Shown here in pieces: positions 13,816 to 22,689 of a stretch of DNA of 34,730 bases. Position 1 is the first letter of the stretch; the number at the start of each line of letters is the position of its first letter. The notes below the pieces were generated by a model. It did not search any database and was not told the DNA's origin. It saw nothing but the letters and a program-made list of their open reading frames with translations. The DNA is taken from positions 1-34,730 of the IMG/VR virus record IMGVR_UViG_3300028196_000042; one strand, given 5' to 3'. The position numbers and the translations under genes were made by a program. Source of the stretch: a virus.

Positions 13816-15204
13816 TCACATAAGGTTGTCAACACGTACTCTTCTGTAGTAACGGTTGGAGTTAGGTTGGAGACGACCATTACCTGCATTTGTGCCTTCC
13901 GCAAATGGGTTAGCAACGATGCCGTAACGAGTCTTGAATCCAATCTTAGGCTGGAAGGTGTTCTCTCCAACTGCACGTACCATCTGGAGGGGTACATATG
14001 GGCAGTAGAATAGACCTGCGTCGTAAGGTGAAGAACCCTTATAACCAACAACGTAGTACTGGCTAGCACTGTTGTTTGCTGCATATGGGTCAATGTAAAC
14101 TCTGTAACGACCGTTAAGGATACCTGCGAAGGTATTACCTGCGTCGTCTACGTTGAGGTTTGCATTGAGTGCAGGGGTGTAGTCGAGAAGACCTGCGTGG
14201 GTTAGAGCTGATGCAACGTCTGCGGAGCAGAGGATCATATTGCCCTTTCCTCTACGAGTTCTTTGTGCAATCTGGTTTGCATCTCTCTCGATTTGGAAGA
14301 TAAGTCCTTTGAACTTCTCAACAGACCAACGACCATTGCTGTCAACGTCAAGGTCAAAGATACCTGAAGTTGCAGTATTAAGGGTTGCTCCTTGTTCAGC
14401 AATCTTGTAGATTGTTCTGATAACTTCACGGTTGATTTCAGCAAGAATCTCTGTGGAGAGAATGTTTGCCAATTCCGCTTCAGCATTCAGACCGTGGATT
14501 GCCTTAAGGTCTTGTGCGAGTTCCAAGGAGTACTCTGCTTTGAGTGCTCTTGACTTTGCTGTTACGGTGACTTTCTCAATCGAGAATGCCATCTCGTTGA
14601 ACTCAGCACCACCAGTTCCTAGACCTTCTGCATCGGCAGTGCCCATGCCCTGACCGACGTTATAGTCGAACTGATCAGCAGTTGCTTCTGGGTTCAGAAG
14701 ACCTGGGTTTGAACCACCCTGTGAGATAGTACCGAAACCAACTGTACCACCAGCACCAACAGCTGCACTGTTGTTGGAAGGTTGTCCAGAGAATGCGGTA
14801 TCTGCTTCGTTGAAGAGTGCTTCTGTACCAGTTTGATTGGTATACTTGGAACGCATCGCAAAGATGAGTCCAGTAGGTGCATTCATTGGTTGAACGCCTG
14901 CTAGGTCATATGCGACCAAGTTGGGCATTGAACGACGAATGAGTGAAATAAGTACTGGGTCGAAACCAGCAACAGGTGATGCACCTGAACCAGAGAAACC
15001 AGCATTACCAGTTCCTGATGGGTCAGTATTCATCGTTGGAGTCTCGTACAGGAAGTCACGTTCCTCACGTAGAGATCTCTCTTGGTTTTCTAGCAGGATT
15101 GCAGTAACTGATCTGCGGTGTGCATCCTTGATTTCACCTAGACCTTGATAGTCTAGGAGTGGTGCCCACTTCTCCTGCAGTTGTTCAGCATTGAACATTT
15201 GCAT
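13816..15204 (-). CDS. 23: Major capsid protein, gp23-like
   Basis: A 462-residue T4-type capsid protein. Recognisable segments include MFNAEQLQEKWAPLLDYQGLG at the N-terminus, DPVLISLIRRSMPNLVAYDLAGVQPM around residues 82-107, FSIEKVTVTAKSRALKAEYS (about 205) and the C-terminal FKTRYGIVANPFAEG. It forms the hexamers of the head. The sequence FLYE (51-54) fits the L-x-E cleavage rule of the gp21 protease, giving a mature protein of about 408 residues (inference). A GAGG 8 bases before the ATG supports this start. No clear late promoter is seen just upstream, so it may share the gp22 transcript. T4 gp23 has 521 residues. Confidence 0.97.
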   Translation of the reverse strand: MQMFNAEQLQEKWAPLLDYQGLGEIKDAHRRSVTAILLENQERSLREERDFLYETPTMNTDPSGTGNAGFSGSGASPVAGFDPVLISLIRRSMPNLVAYDLAGVQPMNAPTGLIFAMRSKYTNQTGTEALFNEADTAFSGQPSNNSAAVGAGGTVGFGTISQGGSNPGLLNPEATADQFDYNVGQGMGTADAEGLGTGGAEFNEMAFSIEKVTVTAKSRALKAEYSLELAQDLKAIHGLNAEAELANILSTEILAEINREVIRTIYKIAEQGATLNTATSGIFDLDVDSNGRWSVEKFKGLIFQIERDANQIAQRTRRGKGNMILCSADVASALTHAGLLDYTPALNANLNVDDAGNTFAGILNGRYRVYIDPYAANNSASQYYVVGYKGSSPYDAGLFYCPYVPLQMVRAVGENTFQPKIGFKTRYGIVANPFAEGTNAGNGRLQPNSNRYYRRVRVDNLM

Positions 15205-15251
15205 TGGATTTTACCTCGTTAAAATGTTTTGTTTGATTGATAATTAAAAAA

Positions 15252-16376
15252 TCACTTTTTTGAAACTCTCTCAAGAGTTTGTAAATACGTACCCATCACA
15301 CCTGATGGTGCTTCTGGAATTGCTTCTTCAGCAATATAATCTTGAGTGTTTCTTTGAGTAACTACATTTGAAGGAAAATATGATTCCCTCAAAGTTACTA
15401 GTTTCTCACGATAGTCATCTTCACTACCAAACTCAACACTTTCTACAAGAGAAGCAAGCTTATCTTTTTGTGAAAGAGCTAGACCTTCAGAAACTTCTGA
15501 GAAAATTGCATCAGAAGTTGATTCTGCTAATCTCTTATTGAGAGAAACATTTCTTTCAATCTGTTCGTTGAGTTTTGACTCCATTTCATCTAGTTTATCT
15601 ACCATGCTCTCAAGCACATCATATTTATCTTCAGGGATTGATACATAATGTTCTTCAAATAGGCCCTTCAGGCCCATTAGGAATGACTCAGATGCTTGAG
15701 TCTGAATTCCTCTTTCAACTGCGATGGTGTTCTCTTGGACCCACTCATCTGCAACATACTCAAGATAAGAATCAACTCTTTCGGTTAATTCTTCAACAAG
15801 TTCAGAAGTTACTTCTTCAAGTTTCTCCTGATACTGTTGCTCATAATGGGAAACAACAGCTTCCTCAAGTTGACCTAATCTTGTGTTTAGGGCAGCTTCA
15901 AAAATTGTTTTTGCTTTTTCTCTGAACTCTTCGGAGAGATCTTCACCAGATAGAAGGGCATTTACATCCTCTTCAATCTGCTCTTCTAATGCTTCAAACT
16001 CAGGACTTACTTCCTCTTCAGAAACTTCTTCAGATTCTTCAGAAACTTCTTCTTCCGAGATAGTTTCTTCTGCTTCTGCTTCTGCTTCTTCTTTAGCTAC
16101 CTTCATTGCTTCTGCAGATTTTGCCTTAGCATTAACTACGTCCTTTACTTGGGACAGGGTAGCACCTGGGGTTTTTAGTTTTGCTGAATCGTCATCAGAC
16201 TTGTAGTTTTCTGGAGTAGGTCCACCAAGATCTTCCCAGTTTCCTGTTTGACCTGGAGTTGCAACTGGTGTTGCACTCTTTGATGGTGATTCTGCTGGTT
16301 TTGCGTTAGCATTAACAGCAGTCTTGGATTGCTTAGTGCCTACTTCCATTTCCTGTAAATTTTTGCCACTGGACAT
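15252..16376 (-). CDS. 22: Prohead core scaffold protein, gp22-like
   Basis: A 374-residue acidic, helical protein. The first 95 residues are low complexity (Ala, Lys, Pro, Thr rich). Then comes a Glu-rich stretch (about 95-135), followed by long heptad-like helices (LEEAVVSHYEQQYQEKLEEV, VDKLDEMESKLNEQIERNV) and a conserved C-terminus with YREKLVTLRESYFP. The scaffold fills the prohead and is degraded by gp21; many L/I-x-E sites are present. T4 gp22 has 269 residues, so the N-terminal extension is notable. GGAGAG lies before the ATG, and a late promoter is at 16418-16425. Confidence 0.94.
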   Translation of the reverse strand: MSSGKNLQEMEVGTKQSKTAVNANAKPAESPSKSATPVATPGQTGNWEDLGGPTPENYKSDDDSAKLKTPGATLSQVKDVVNAKAKSAEAMKVAKEEAEAEAEETISEEEVSEESEEVSEEEVSPEFEALEEQIEEDVNALLSGEDLSEEFREKAKTIFEAALNTRLGQLEEAVVSHYEQQYQEKLEEVTSELVEELTERVDSYLEYVADEWVQENTIAVERGIQTQASESFLMGLKGLFEEHYVSIPEDKYDVLESMVDKLDEMESKLNEQIERNVSLNKRLAESTSDAIFSEVSEGLALSQKDKLASLVESVEFGSEDDYREKLVTLRESYFPSNVVTQRNTQDYIAEEAIPEAPSGVMGTYLQTLERVSKK

Positions 16377-16417
16377 TTGTTACTCTCCGATAAGACTGTA
16401 TATCTTTAATCTATATT

Positions 16418-16425
16418 TATTTATA
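16418..16425 (-). promoter_or_regulatory. Late promoter (TATAAATA) for gp22 and probably gp23
   Basis: A perfect late octamer on the minus strand, 41 bases before the gp22 ATG, just upstream of the gp21 stop codon. No other late octamer is seen before gp23. Confidence 0.8.
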
Positions 16426-16427
16426 AA

Positions 16428-17078
16428 TTATATATTTGATAAAAAGTCTTGGAATAAGTTGAGCTTATGCTCATCCAATACTTTTTGATCAACTAAAGTA
16501 TTTATTCTCTTATATGTTTTTTCTGCAAGTTGTTCACGAAGAATACCTCCTTCCCAAACCCACTCTTTTCCTTCCATAATTCCTGATACAAATGCATCAG
16601 GTGCAGAAGGATCAGCAACAATATCAGCAGCAGTTGCCAACATAAAATCTTCACCAACAACTGAATAACCTTCATTTGTTGGACGAAGTGAACCAACACC
16701 ACGAGAAGAAACACCAAGAGAAACACCTTCATCTAAAAGATTTGATGCAATTTTTCCCATAGGAGTTTCTAGGATTTTAGCTTTTCCTCTAAAATTACTA
16801 CCATCTCTTTCAAGTACAGTAATTTTATGCGAAACTCTATCTAGGTTTACAGTTGGTCCATCGGGATGTCCAAGTTCACCTAGAGCACGACCTTTTTGAA
16901 TGAAGTTTTCGTTATAACGTTTTACTTCTTTCTCAAGAGTTCTCATTTCATAGAGTCTCTTGTTTCTATTTGGTCTATCTGCCTGAAGAAAAATTCCCTC
17001 AATAAAAAGGGATTTTTTACCATTCTTCTCTTCGGTAATTACTTTTACCTTTTCGATTTCTTCTGTGATTAGTTTCAT
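16428..17078 (-). CDS. 21: Prohead core protease, gp21-like
   Basis: A 216-residue serine protease of the T4 prohead family. The catalytic His is probably H71 in GELGHPDGP, and the Ser lies in LGVSSRG at 121-127 (S124 or S125). ADRPNRNKRLY near residue 33 is also typical. It processes gp23, the scaffold and minor capsid proteins at L/I-x-E, then degrades itself. Length agrees with T4 gp21 (212 aa). It is separated by one base from the preceding 80-residue gene, so the two are co-expressed. Confidence 0.96.
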   Translation of the reverse strand: MKLITEEIEKVKVITEEKNGKKSLFIEGIFLQADRPNRNKRLYEMRTLEKEVKRYNENFIQKGRALGELGHPDGPTVNLDRVSHKITVLERDGSNFRGKAKILETPMGKIASNLLDEGVSLGVSSRGVGSLRPTNEGYSVVGEDFMLATAADIVADPSAPDAFVSGIMEGKEWVWEGGILREQLAEKTYKRINTLVDQKVLDEHKLNLFQDFLSNI

Positions 17079-17079
17079 T

Positions 17080-17322
17080 TTAGTTAGTAAATGCTACTGG
17101 GGTTGCTACGACAGTTCCACCTGATACTGTAATTGCTGCACCAATATCTTTCTCTACAACTTCACTGCTTTGAGCAAGTAAAGTCATAGATGCTGCTGCG
17201 GTATTTGCAATTGTAATAACACATGCTTCAGATGCATGTGTATTCACCAAACGAACTACTCTAGACGCAGTAATTGCAGCATCAGTAGCGGCACTCTCAG
17301 TAGTTAACGGTTTAATTATCAT
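17080..17322 (-). CDS. Small beta-rich protein in the head gene cluster (80 aa)
   Basis: An 80-residue Ala/Thr/Val-rich protein. It reads as alternating short strands: SRVVRLVNTH, ACVITIANTAAASMTLLA, EVVEKDIGAAITVSGGTVVATPVAFTN. It has one Cys and no signal or membrane segment. It lies between gp67 and gp21 with its own late-promoter variant (17347-17354), so a virion or capsid-decoration role is likely but inferred. Cyanophages usually carry such a gene here. No named family recognised. Confidence 0.8.
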   Translation of the reverse strand: MIIKPLTTESAATDAAITASRVVRLVNTHASEACVITIANTAAASMTLLAQSSEVVEKDIGAAITVSGGTVVATPVAFTN

Positions 17323-17346
17323 TATCGTAATGTGAGTCTTAATAGT

Positions 17347-17354
17347 TATTTATC
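17347..17354 (-). promoter_or_regulatory. Late promoter variant (GATAAATA) before the 80-aa head gene
   Basis: One mismatch from TATAAATA on the minus strand, 25 bases before the ATG at 17322, the same spacing as other late promoters here. Confidence 0.6.
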
Positions 17355-17361
17355 AATATTG

Positions 17362-17553
17362 TTACCCTTCTTCTTGTCCCACATCAGAATCCTCTTCTGA
17401 TTCAACTTCGTTTTCTAAGTCGAACATTTGAGAAACAACTGCTGGTCTGATTGTTTCAATCCTTTCCATTGCCTTTTTCATCAATGTATCTTTGATTGCA
17501 TCACTTGCTTCGACAGAATCACCAGATGCAATCAAATCAATTAAGTTATCCAT
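17362..17553 (-). CDS. 67: Prohead core protein, gp67-like
   Basis: A 63-residue protein starting MDNLIDLIASGDSVEASDAI, followed by a helix with MKKAMERIETIRPAVVSQMF and a very acidic tail (LENEVESEEDSDVGQEEG). This parallels T4 gp67 (80 aa): MEELIEAIKSND, a helical middle and a poly-Asp/Glu tail. In T4, gp67 is a core component cleaved into internal peptides. Its place between gp20 and gp21 is also as in T4. The acidic tail is shorter. It has a late promoter at 17581-17588. Confidence 0.85.
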   Translation of the reverse strand: MDNLIDLIASGDSVEASDAIKDTLMKKAMERIETIRPAVVSQMFDLENEVESEEDSDVGQEEG

Positions 17554-17580
17554 TTTAATTAAAGTTAGTTAACTAAAAAT

Positions 17581-17588
17581 TATTTATA
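17581..17588 (-). promoter_or_regulatory. Late promoter (TATAAATA) for gp67
   Basis: A perfect late octamer on the minus strand, 27 bases before the gp67 ATG. It overlaps the stop codon of gp20 (17584-17586). Confidence 0.8.
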
Positions 17589-19245
17589 TCTCTCCTGTAT
17601 TTCCCGCATCTGGTTCCATGACTTGTTGACCCATATCACCAGAACTTACTCCAGGTTGTTGTTCTGGCATTGGTTCTTCCTGTGGGATTTGGGATTGAAC
17701 AGTGATTTTTGGATCCAATACCATACCATCACTAATTTCTTTATCCATTTGCTTACCAATTTCTATAATTTCAGAATCAGTCTGCTTAAGAATCTTAGTC
17801 TTTACATATTCTAATGAGAAATATTTGCCAAGATATGGTTCAATAGAACCAACTGCTGCTAACTTATCATTAAGAATTTCTGTTTCTTTTAGTTCGGCAA
17901 AATGATTGTCATATAAGAAATCATACTGAATATGATCAGATAACTTCTCCCAATCATCTATAGAAACAATATTCTTTAGTATTAGCTGAGTTTTCAGCAT
18001 ATCATTAAACAGTGAGGTAAATCTCTTACGCAATCTACCTACAAATTTTGTAAATCTAACTTCATCTCTTAGAATTTCTGATGAACGTCCTAAACTAAAA
18101 CCACTGCTACCATTAGTTCTAGTTTCAGGAACGTTAAGTGAACGGAAAAGTTTTTTCTGGAAGTACTCAATATCTGCTAGCTCACCGAGGTTTTGTCCAC
18201 CAGGTAGAGTAGTGATTTCAGTTCCTCTACCACCTTCACGACGAGGAAGCCAAAAATCCTCAAGCATTGCCATATATTTTCTATCATCTTTAACTTCACC
18301 AGTATCAGCATTATAGACTAACTTATTTCTATAACGATTCATTACATCACGCAAGTATTGTTCTGCTTTAATCTTTGGAAGATTGCCAACGTCAATGTAA
18401 AAAATTCTGCGTTCTGGTGCCCTAGATATTCTATAAATTACAAGTGAATCTTCAATCATTCTTAATTGATTGAGGGATTTGATTGCTTTATGAAGATATG
18501 ATAAAACAGTTTGCTTATTTCTATCTACTAGTCCAGATGTTACATGACTAATTGAATCTTTTGATAATTTAACTGATTTTGATTTAGAATTATAATTCAT
18601 TCCAACTGATAATCCAGAACCAGGAGAGGGATCATACTGATAGTATTCTTCCATTTCTGGATTTACCATCTCTGTATTATCAGTGTTTGTTAATGAACTT
18701 CTTATAGCAGCTTCTACTGTTTTTTTATCAGTTTTTAGTTTTCTAATTAACTTTATCTTTAGTGGATCAACATATCTTACTTCTTTAATTCCCTCTTGTG
18801 GTTTTTTCATATCTATTACCTTATGATAATAGATTCTCCCATCAACATACCAGTTCCTAAAAATTTCATGAGACTTTTTATCAAAGTCCATGATTTCTTT
18901 AATGTATTTAAACTCGTCTCTAATAGCCTGCTTTAATTTATCCGATGCAGGTAAATTAGAAAGTTCTAGTTCTACTGGTGAATCATGTAAATCAGATACA
19001 ATTGCTTCATCAACAATATCTTCAATTGCACTATCACACTCTGGGTGTAGTGCCATTTCTCTATATCTTCTTATTAAATCTTGCTCGTTTTTATAAACTC
19101 CTTCAATATCAACATATTGACCATAGAATCCACTAGAAACAAAGTAATTTGATTTATCTTCATCGTTAGAAATAATGGGAGAGACAACTTTACTATTTTT
19201 GTTGCTCTCCCCACCATCAAATTTAAAACCAAATAATTTAGGCAT
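17584..19245 (-). CDS. 20: Portal vertex protein, gp20-like
   Basis: A 553-residue T4-type portal. Landmarks are RYREMALHPECDSAIEDIVDEAI near residues 57-79, FRNWYVDGRIYYHKVID (about 128-144), the stem and crown region with VYRISRAPERRIFYIDVGNLPK, the cyanophage gp20 signature YMAMLEDFWLPRREGGRGTEI, and RDEVRFTKFVGRLRKRF. A dodecamer forms the DNA gateway, binds terminase during packaging and later joins the neck. T4 gp20 has 524 residues. The leader contains a hairpin (19252-19271) next to the late promoter. Confidence 0.97.
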   Translation of the reverse strand: MPKLFGFKFDGGESNKNSKVVSPIISNDEDKSNYFVSSGFYGQYVDIEGVYKNEQDLIRRYREMALHPECDSAIEDIVDEAIVSDLHDSPVELELSNLPASDKLKQAIRDEFKYIKEIMDFDKKSHEIFRNWYVDGRIYYHKVIDMKKPQEGIKEVRYVDPLKIKLIRKLKTDKKTVEAAIRSSLTNTDNTEMVNPEMEEYYQYDPSPGSGLSVGMNYNSKSKSVKLSKDSISHVTSGLVDRNKQTVLSYLHKAIKSLNQLRMIEDSLVIYRISRAPERRIFYIDVGNLPKIKAEQYLRDVMNRYRNKLVYNADTGEVKDDRKYMAMLEDFWLPRREGGRGTEITTLPGGQNLGELADIEYFQKKLFRSLNVPETRTNGSSGFSLGRSSEILRDEVRFTKFVGRLRKRFTSLFNDMLKTQLILKNIVSIDDWEKLSDHIQYDFLYDNHFAELKETEILNDKLAAVGSIEPYLGKYFSLEYVKTKILKQTDSEIIEIGKQMDKEISDGMVLDPKITVQSQIPQEEPMPEQQPGVSSGDMGQQVMEPDAGNTGEI

Positions 19246-19251
19246 TTTAAT

Positions 19252-19271
19252 ATACTAGACCTTTCTAGTAT
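19252..19271 (-). repeat. Inverted repeat in the gp20 leader
   Basis: Minus strand: ATACTAGA, loop AAGG, TCTAGTAT; a perfect 8-bp stem ending 6 bases before the ATG at 19245. No U tract follows, so it is not a terminator. The loop carries the only Shine-Dalgarno-like bases near the gene. Confidence 0.6.
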
Positions 19272-19276
19272 TTATG
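19269..19276 (-). promoter_or_regulatory. Late promoter (CATAAATA) for gp20
   Basis: Late octamer on the minus strand, 23 bases before the gp20 ATG. It overlaps the stop codon of gp19 (19272-19274). Confidence 0.7.
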
Positions 19277-19922
19277 TAGTCGGACTTGTGCCTAAAATGC
19301 TTTCTTCATTTGGATTTAAAGCATCCCACCATTGAACTTGTAAATCAACTGTAAATTCTTCAATTGAATCTGCAGCATCATATGAAACTTCAATAGCACT
19401 TATATTAGTTGGGAATGTACCAAAGAATTTATATACCTTCAATACAGGCATGGTTTCTGTAGCTGCTGGTAATACACCATCAGTGTCTGCAGAAGTAGTT
19501 CCTCTTCCTAACTGACGAACATACATTTCTGTCTGATAAGAAGCAGGTGTAATAACACCAGCATTATCGTCATGACGATTGATGAAATTCATCCATCTCT
19601 CAAATGCATTTCTAATCTTAAAGTTAGTGTCATTAATGACTGTAATTGTCCAAGGATCGAATGTTCTATCACCAGCAATCTTTAAATTTCTTCCTCTGAA
19701 AGGAATATCAATCACATTAATATTTGATGCAGGCATTTGTGCTGCCTTAATCATAAATCTAAAATCATCATCTACGGTTACCTCCGACCCCAATCCTGCT
19801 GGGAAATTAATCTCACACTCGAATAGATTGGGTCTAGCACCACCACCAACCAATTTAGATTTAAAATCGGAAAGTGTTCGTGTATTATATGTGGGTGTAT
19901 TTGTTGTGTTTGAATTGGCCAT
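19272..19922 (-). CDS. 19: Tail tube protein, gp19-like
   Basis: A 216-residue tube subunit. Characteristic parts are the KSKLVGGGARPNLFECEINFP start (residues 22-42), RFMIKAAQMPASNINVIDIPFRGR, RTFDPWTITVINDTNFKIRNAFERWMNFIN (about 92-121), and the C-terminal strand FTVDLQVQWWD. Stacked hexamers form the tube through which DNA passes. T4 gp19 has 163 residues; the extra length is mainly N-terminal and in the loop around residues 130-155. AAAGG precedes the ATG. No late octamer is seen directly upstream, so it may be read from the gp18 promoter. Confidence 0.95.
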   Translation of the reverse strand: MANSNTTNTPTYNTRTLSDFKSKLVGGGARPNLFECEINFPAGLGSEVTVDDDFRFMIKAAQMPASNINVIDIPFRGRNLKIAGDRTFDPWTITVINDTNFKIRNAFERWMNFINRHDDNAGVITPASYQTEMYVRQLGRGTTSADTDGVLPAATETMPVLKVYKFFGTFPTNISAIEVSYDAADSIEEFTVDLQVQWWDALNPNEESILGTSPTT

Positions 19923-19965
19923 TTTTTAGATACCTTTACGTAAATTAAACATTAATCAAAAAATA

Positions 19966-22362
19966 TTATACGTTACCAACAACTTCAGTGAAGCTGACAC
20001 CTGTGCGGGTAGCAACAAATGTAAGACCAATGAAGTTAATAGAACGTGCAGGTTTTACAAAGACATCCGCAATCATTTCATTTGAATCAATAACACTAGC
20101 GGTATTGTTGGATTTATCACATACAACTAAGAATTCAGAAATGCCTCTCTTTGCTTTAATATCACGCAGATATGGTTCAACAATATTGATGAAGTTTGTT
20201 CTTGTTATTTCATCATTGAATTCAAATAGTTGGGATCTTGATGCTTTTGCAATTGCCTTTTCAATAGTTAAGAACAATCTACGAACATTGATTCTGTCAA
20301 ATGCAGAACCATAACCCAATGCAGTCTTATCACCGAAAAGGATAATACCTTGACCTGAAGAAGAAATAACTGGATTAATTCTCTTTGTGTATAGTAAATC
20401 TCTTTGTGTTTGAGATGGATTATATGCTAATTTAATAGCATTATTAATTGACCCTCTATTTGGTCCTGCTGGTGAGAACCAAGAATACTGATCAATAGAT
20501 GTTCTTGCCATTGCTCCAGCAATATCTGAATTACACTCTAAATATAAAAATTCATTATTGAATCTATCTAGTGTGTATTTGATTCCACTATCAAGAACTG
20601 CATATGAAGAAGATGTGATGGCATCAAAAAATTCAATGATATTGTTTGTTTGAGTTGTACTATTTGTCTGATTTACAACTTCTGCTTTGTGTGGAGAAAT
20701 ACAAGCAATACAATCTTTTCTTTCTTCAGCAATACTAATTAATAGATTAGCTTTTGCTTGGGATTGATAAATTGTGTCACCACCAGAAGGTCCCATAATC
20801 AGGAAGTTAATATCAAATTCTGCAGGATTTCTGAAGACTTCATAACCATTTACAATGTTTCCTAATGTTGCTTCCATACCATTGGTATTGGAATAATCTT
20901 GACCACTACCAAGGGTATATGCTCTGTTACCCAGAACATTGAATGTTGTTGATTGTGCTTCAGAACCAATTGCACCATTAGTTACTGCAAATTGCTTAGA
21001 ATCAGATGCATCTGCTACTAGATCAGATCCAACTGCTGAAGACAATGAACCATTGTAGATATTTTGAGAGTTGGTTCTTAGATACTCTTTAACATAAATT
21101 GCTTGATATGGGGAAATTCTAGCATCCGATGCTTTAGATAAGAAAGTATGTTTCTCAATAATATTTGATGCTGTTCCTGTAATTTTTCCACTATCATCAA
21201 CAATAACTATATGCATTGTGTCATTTTTAGAACTTCTTTCTCTTGCATATTCACTTGCTACTGGTTTTGGAGCAACCGACTTCCAGAAAATATCTGCATT
21301 TGAGATATCTAATTTTTGATTATCGTACCAGTCTTTAACTCCGAAATCCTCATTGGTGTTTAAAAATGCCTGCACACTACCTGTCGTTGTTGTAACATAC
21401 AGTGGATTTGCGGCTCTTAAAGCATAACTTCCAGCATTTGATGCAGAATACTTATATGATATTTTCTCTGAAATACCAGTGTCATTTGGTACTCTATCTG
21501 TAATTCTGACAGATACCTGTCTATCTCCCACTCCCGTAATAATTCCTCTAACGTAACCCTCAAAGGTAGTGGTAGTTCCATTAGAACTTGCTTCAGTTGC
21601 AGATACAGTTTCAGTCACTGCCATTCCGACAGCAATGTTTGTTGGAGTAGTTGTAATAGTCCTTCTTTCAATAATGAAAGATTCTCCTGTTAATTGTGTA
21701 CTATTTGAAGATGTACTAGTTAGTGTAATTGACGAAGCACCAATTGCAACAATAGGGTCGTCTCCAGGAAAATAGTTATTTGTGACGATATCACCTACAG
21801 AAATTAGAGCAGTTGAAATTCCAGTAACAAGTGATGTGTTTATTCCAATATCACCCGTTAAGGTTGCAACCGTGGAATCTGATGAAGATACAATTGCTGT
21901 TGTCGCAATTCCTGTAATAATTTGATCTGCAAAATCATCAACTATGCAAACTTTAATTCCGTTTGCCCAAGAACCAGGTGTTCTTGCGGCAAAAGACCAA
22001 GTAGTATCATTTGTATGATTGGTATCAAAATCTTCTTCTGAATCAATTTTTAAAGTTGTTAACTCTTCACTATTTGCAGATAAAACTGTATCTCCATCTG
22101 CACGAACTACACGTAGAACACCACCATATGAAAGGTAGTTTGATGCCGATAACCAATATTGATTTTGACCATTTGTCTTTAATGGTTTTCCAAAAACTTG
22201 TAGTAAATCTGCTTCCGTTTCTACTAGAACTGGGACATTGATTGGTCCCTTTTCAAAAGGACCACAAATACCACCGACCTGCGAAGCAACCCCATCAATT
22301 CTTCCAGTAGTTAAGTCAACTTCCCTTACTTTTACTCCCGGTGATGCTAAATTTAAAGCCAT
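19966..22362 (-). CDS. 18: Contractile tail sheath protein, gp18-like
   Basis: A 798-residue sheath protein. It begins MALNLASPGVKVREVDLTTG, followed by GICGPFEKGPINVPVLVETE (residues 32-51), the usual N-terminal sheath arm. A variable surface region rich in Thr/Ser fills about residues 130-330. The C-terminal core has the family segments LYTKRINPVISSSGQGIILFGDKTAL and RINVRRLFLTIEKAIAKASR, and the terminal beta strands FVKPARSINFIGLTFVATRTG. T4 gp18 has 659 residues; the extra residues lie in the outward-facing domains. The frame opens at 22416, but GAGGGAAAC precedes the ATG at 22362, which I take as the start. Confidence 0.97.
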   Translation of the reverse strand: MALNLASPGVKVREVDLTTGRIDGVASQVGGICGPFEKGPINVPVLVETEADLLQVFGKPLKTNGQNQYWLSASNYLSYGGVLRVVRADGDTVLSANSEELTTLKIDSEEDFDTNHTNDTTWSFAARTPGSWANGIKVCIVDDFADQIITGIATTAIVSSSDSTVATLTGDIGINTSLVTGISTALISVGDIVTNNYFPGDDPIVAIGASSITLTSTSSNSTQLTGESFIIERRTITTTPTNIAVGMAVTETVSATEASSNGTTTTFEGYVRGIITGVGDRQVSVRITDRVPNDTGISEKISYKYSASNAGSYALRAANPLYVTTTTGSVQAFLNTNEDFGVKDWYDNQKLDISNADIFWKSVAPKPVASEYARERSSKNDTMHIVIVDDSGKITGTASNIIEKHTFLSKASDARISPYQAIYVKEYLRTNSQNIYNGSLSSAVGSDLVADASDSKQFAVTNGAIGSEAQSTTFNVLGNRAYTLGSGQDYSNTNGMEATLGNIVNGYEVFRNPAEFDINFLIMGPSGGDTIYQSQAKANLLISIAEERKDCIACISPHKAEVVNQTNSTTQTNNIIEFFDAITSSSYAVLDSGIKYTLDRFNNEFLYLECNSDIAGAMARTSIDQYSWFSPAGPNRGSINNAIKLAYNPSQTQRDLLYTKRINPVISSSGQGIILFGDKTALGYGSAFDRINVRRLFLTIEKAIAKASRSQLFEFNDEITRTNFINIVEPYLRDIKAKRGISEFLVVCDKSNNTASVIDSNEMIADVFVKPARSINFIGLTFVATRTGVSFTEVVGNV

Positions 22363-22400
22363 TTGTTTCCCTCTTGATAGAAGTTCATTTAATCTAATAA

Positions 22401-22408
22401 TATTTATA
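22401..22408 (-). promoter_or_regulatory. Late promoter (TATAAATA) for gp18
   Basis: A perfect late octamer on the minus strand, 38 bases before the gp18 ATG at 22362, in the short gap after the four-Cys gene. Confidence 0.8.
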
Positions 22409-22446
22409 AATTGCAAGCTCTGTATTCGGGAAACTTCGGGAACCTA

Positions 22447-22689
22447 CTACCAGTCTGGATAATCGGAAGACAATGGTATATTTTTTTTTGAGTGTTTTAA
22501 TCTTTTATTTCTAGAAATTCTAATTTTTGTACATTCTTTACACTCGTATGAGTATGCAGATTCAGCATCTGTAGATTTTTTATGAGTTAAATAGAAACTA
22601 TCCATTAGATCTTTTGTTTCGGAACAAACTCTACACTTCCTTACTGATAAAAATAGATTATCTATACCAAAATTTTCTTCTATGTTCAT
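22447..22689 (-). CDS. Small four-cysteine (zinc-ribbon-like) protein (80 aa)
   Basis: An 80-residue basic protein with two CxxC pairs, C19-x2-C22 and C50-x2-C53, 27 residues apart. The context (RKCRVCSETKDLMDSFYLTH and YECKECTKIRISRNKRLKHSKK) is a classic zinc-ribbon layout. It resembles the N-terminal zinc module of endonuclease VII and other phage HNH-type nucleases, but no nuclease motif follows. The basic stretch after the second pair could bind nucleic acid. Its ATG overlaps the gp17 stop by one base, so it is co-translated with the terminase and could act in packaging (inference). Confidence 0.8.
   Translation of the reverse strand: MNIEENFGIDNLFLSVRKCRVCSETKDLMDSFYLTHKKSTDAESAYSYECKECTKIRISRNKRLKHSKKNIPLSSDYPDW

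Noticed and set aside
22425-22442. Two copies of TTCGGGAA separated by AC, between the four-Cys gene and gp18; considered as a packaging or binding site.
   Set aside because: Only two 8-base copies, no further copies seen near the terminase genes, and no known pac motif of this form.
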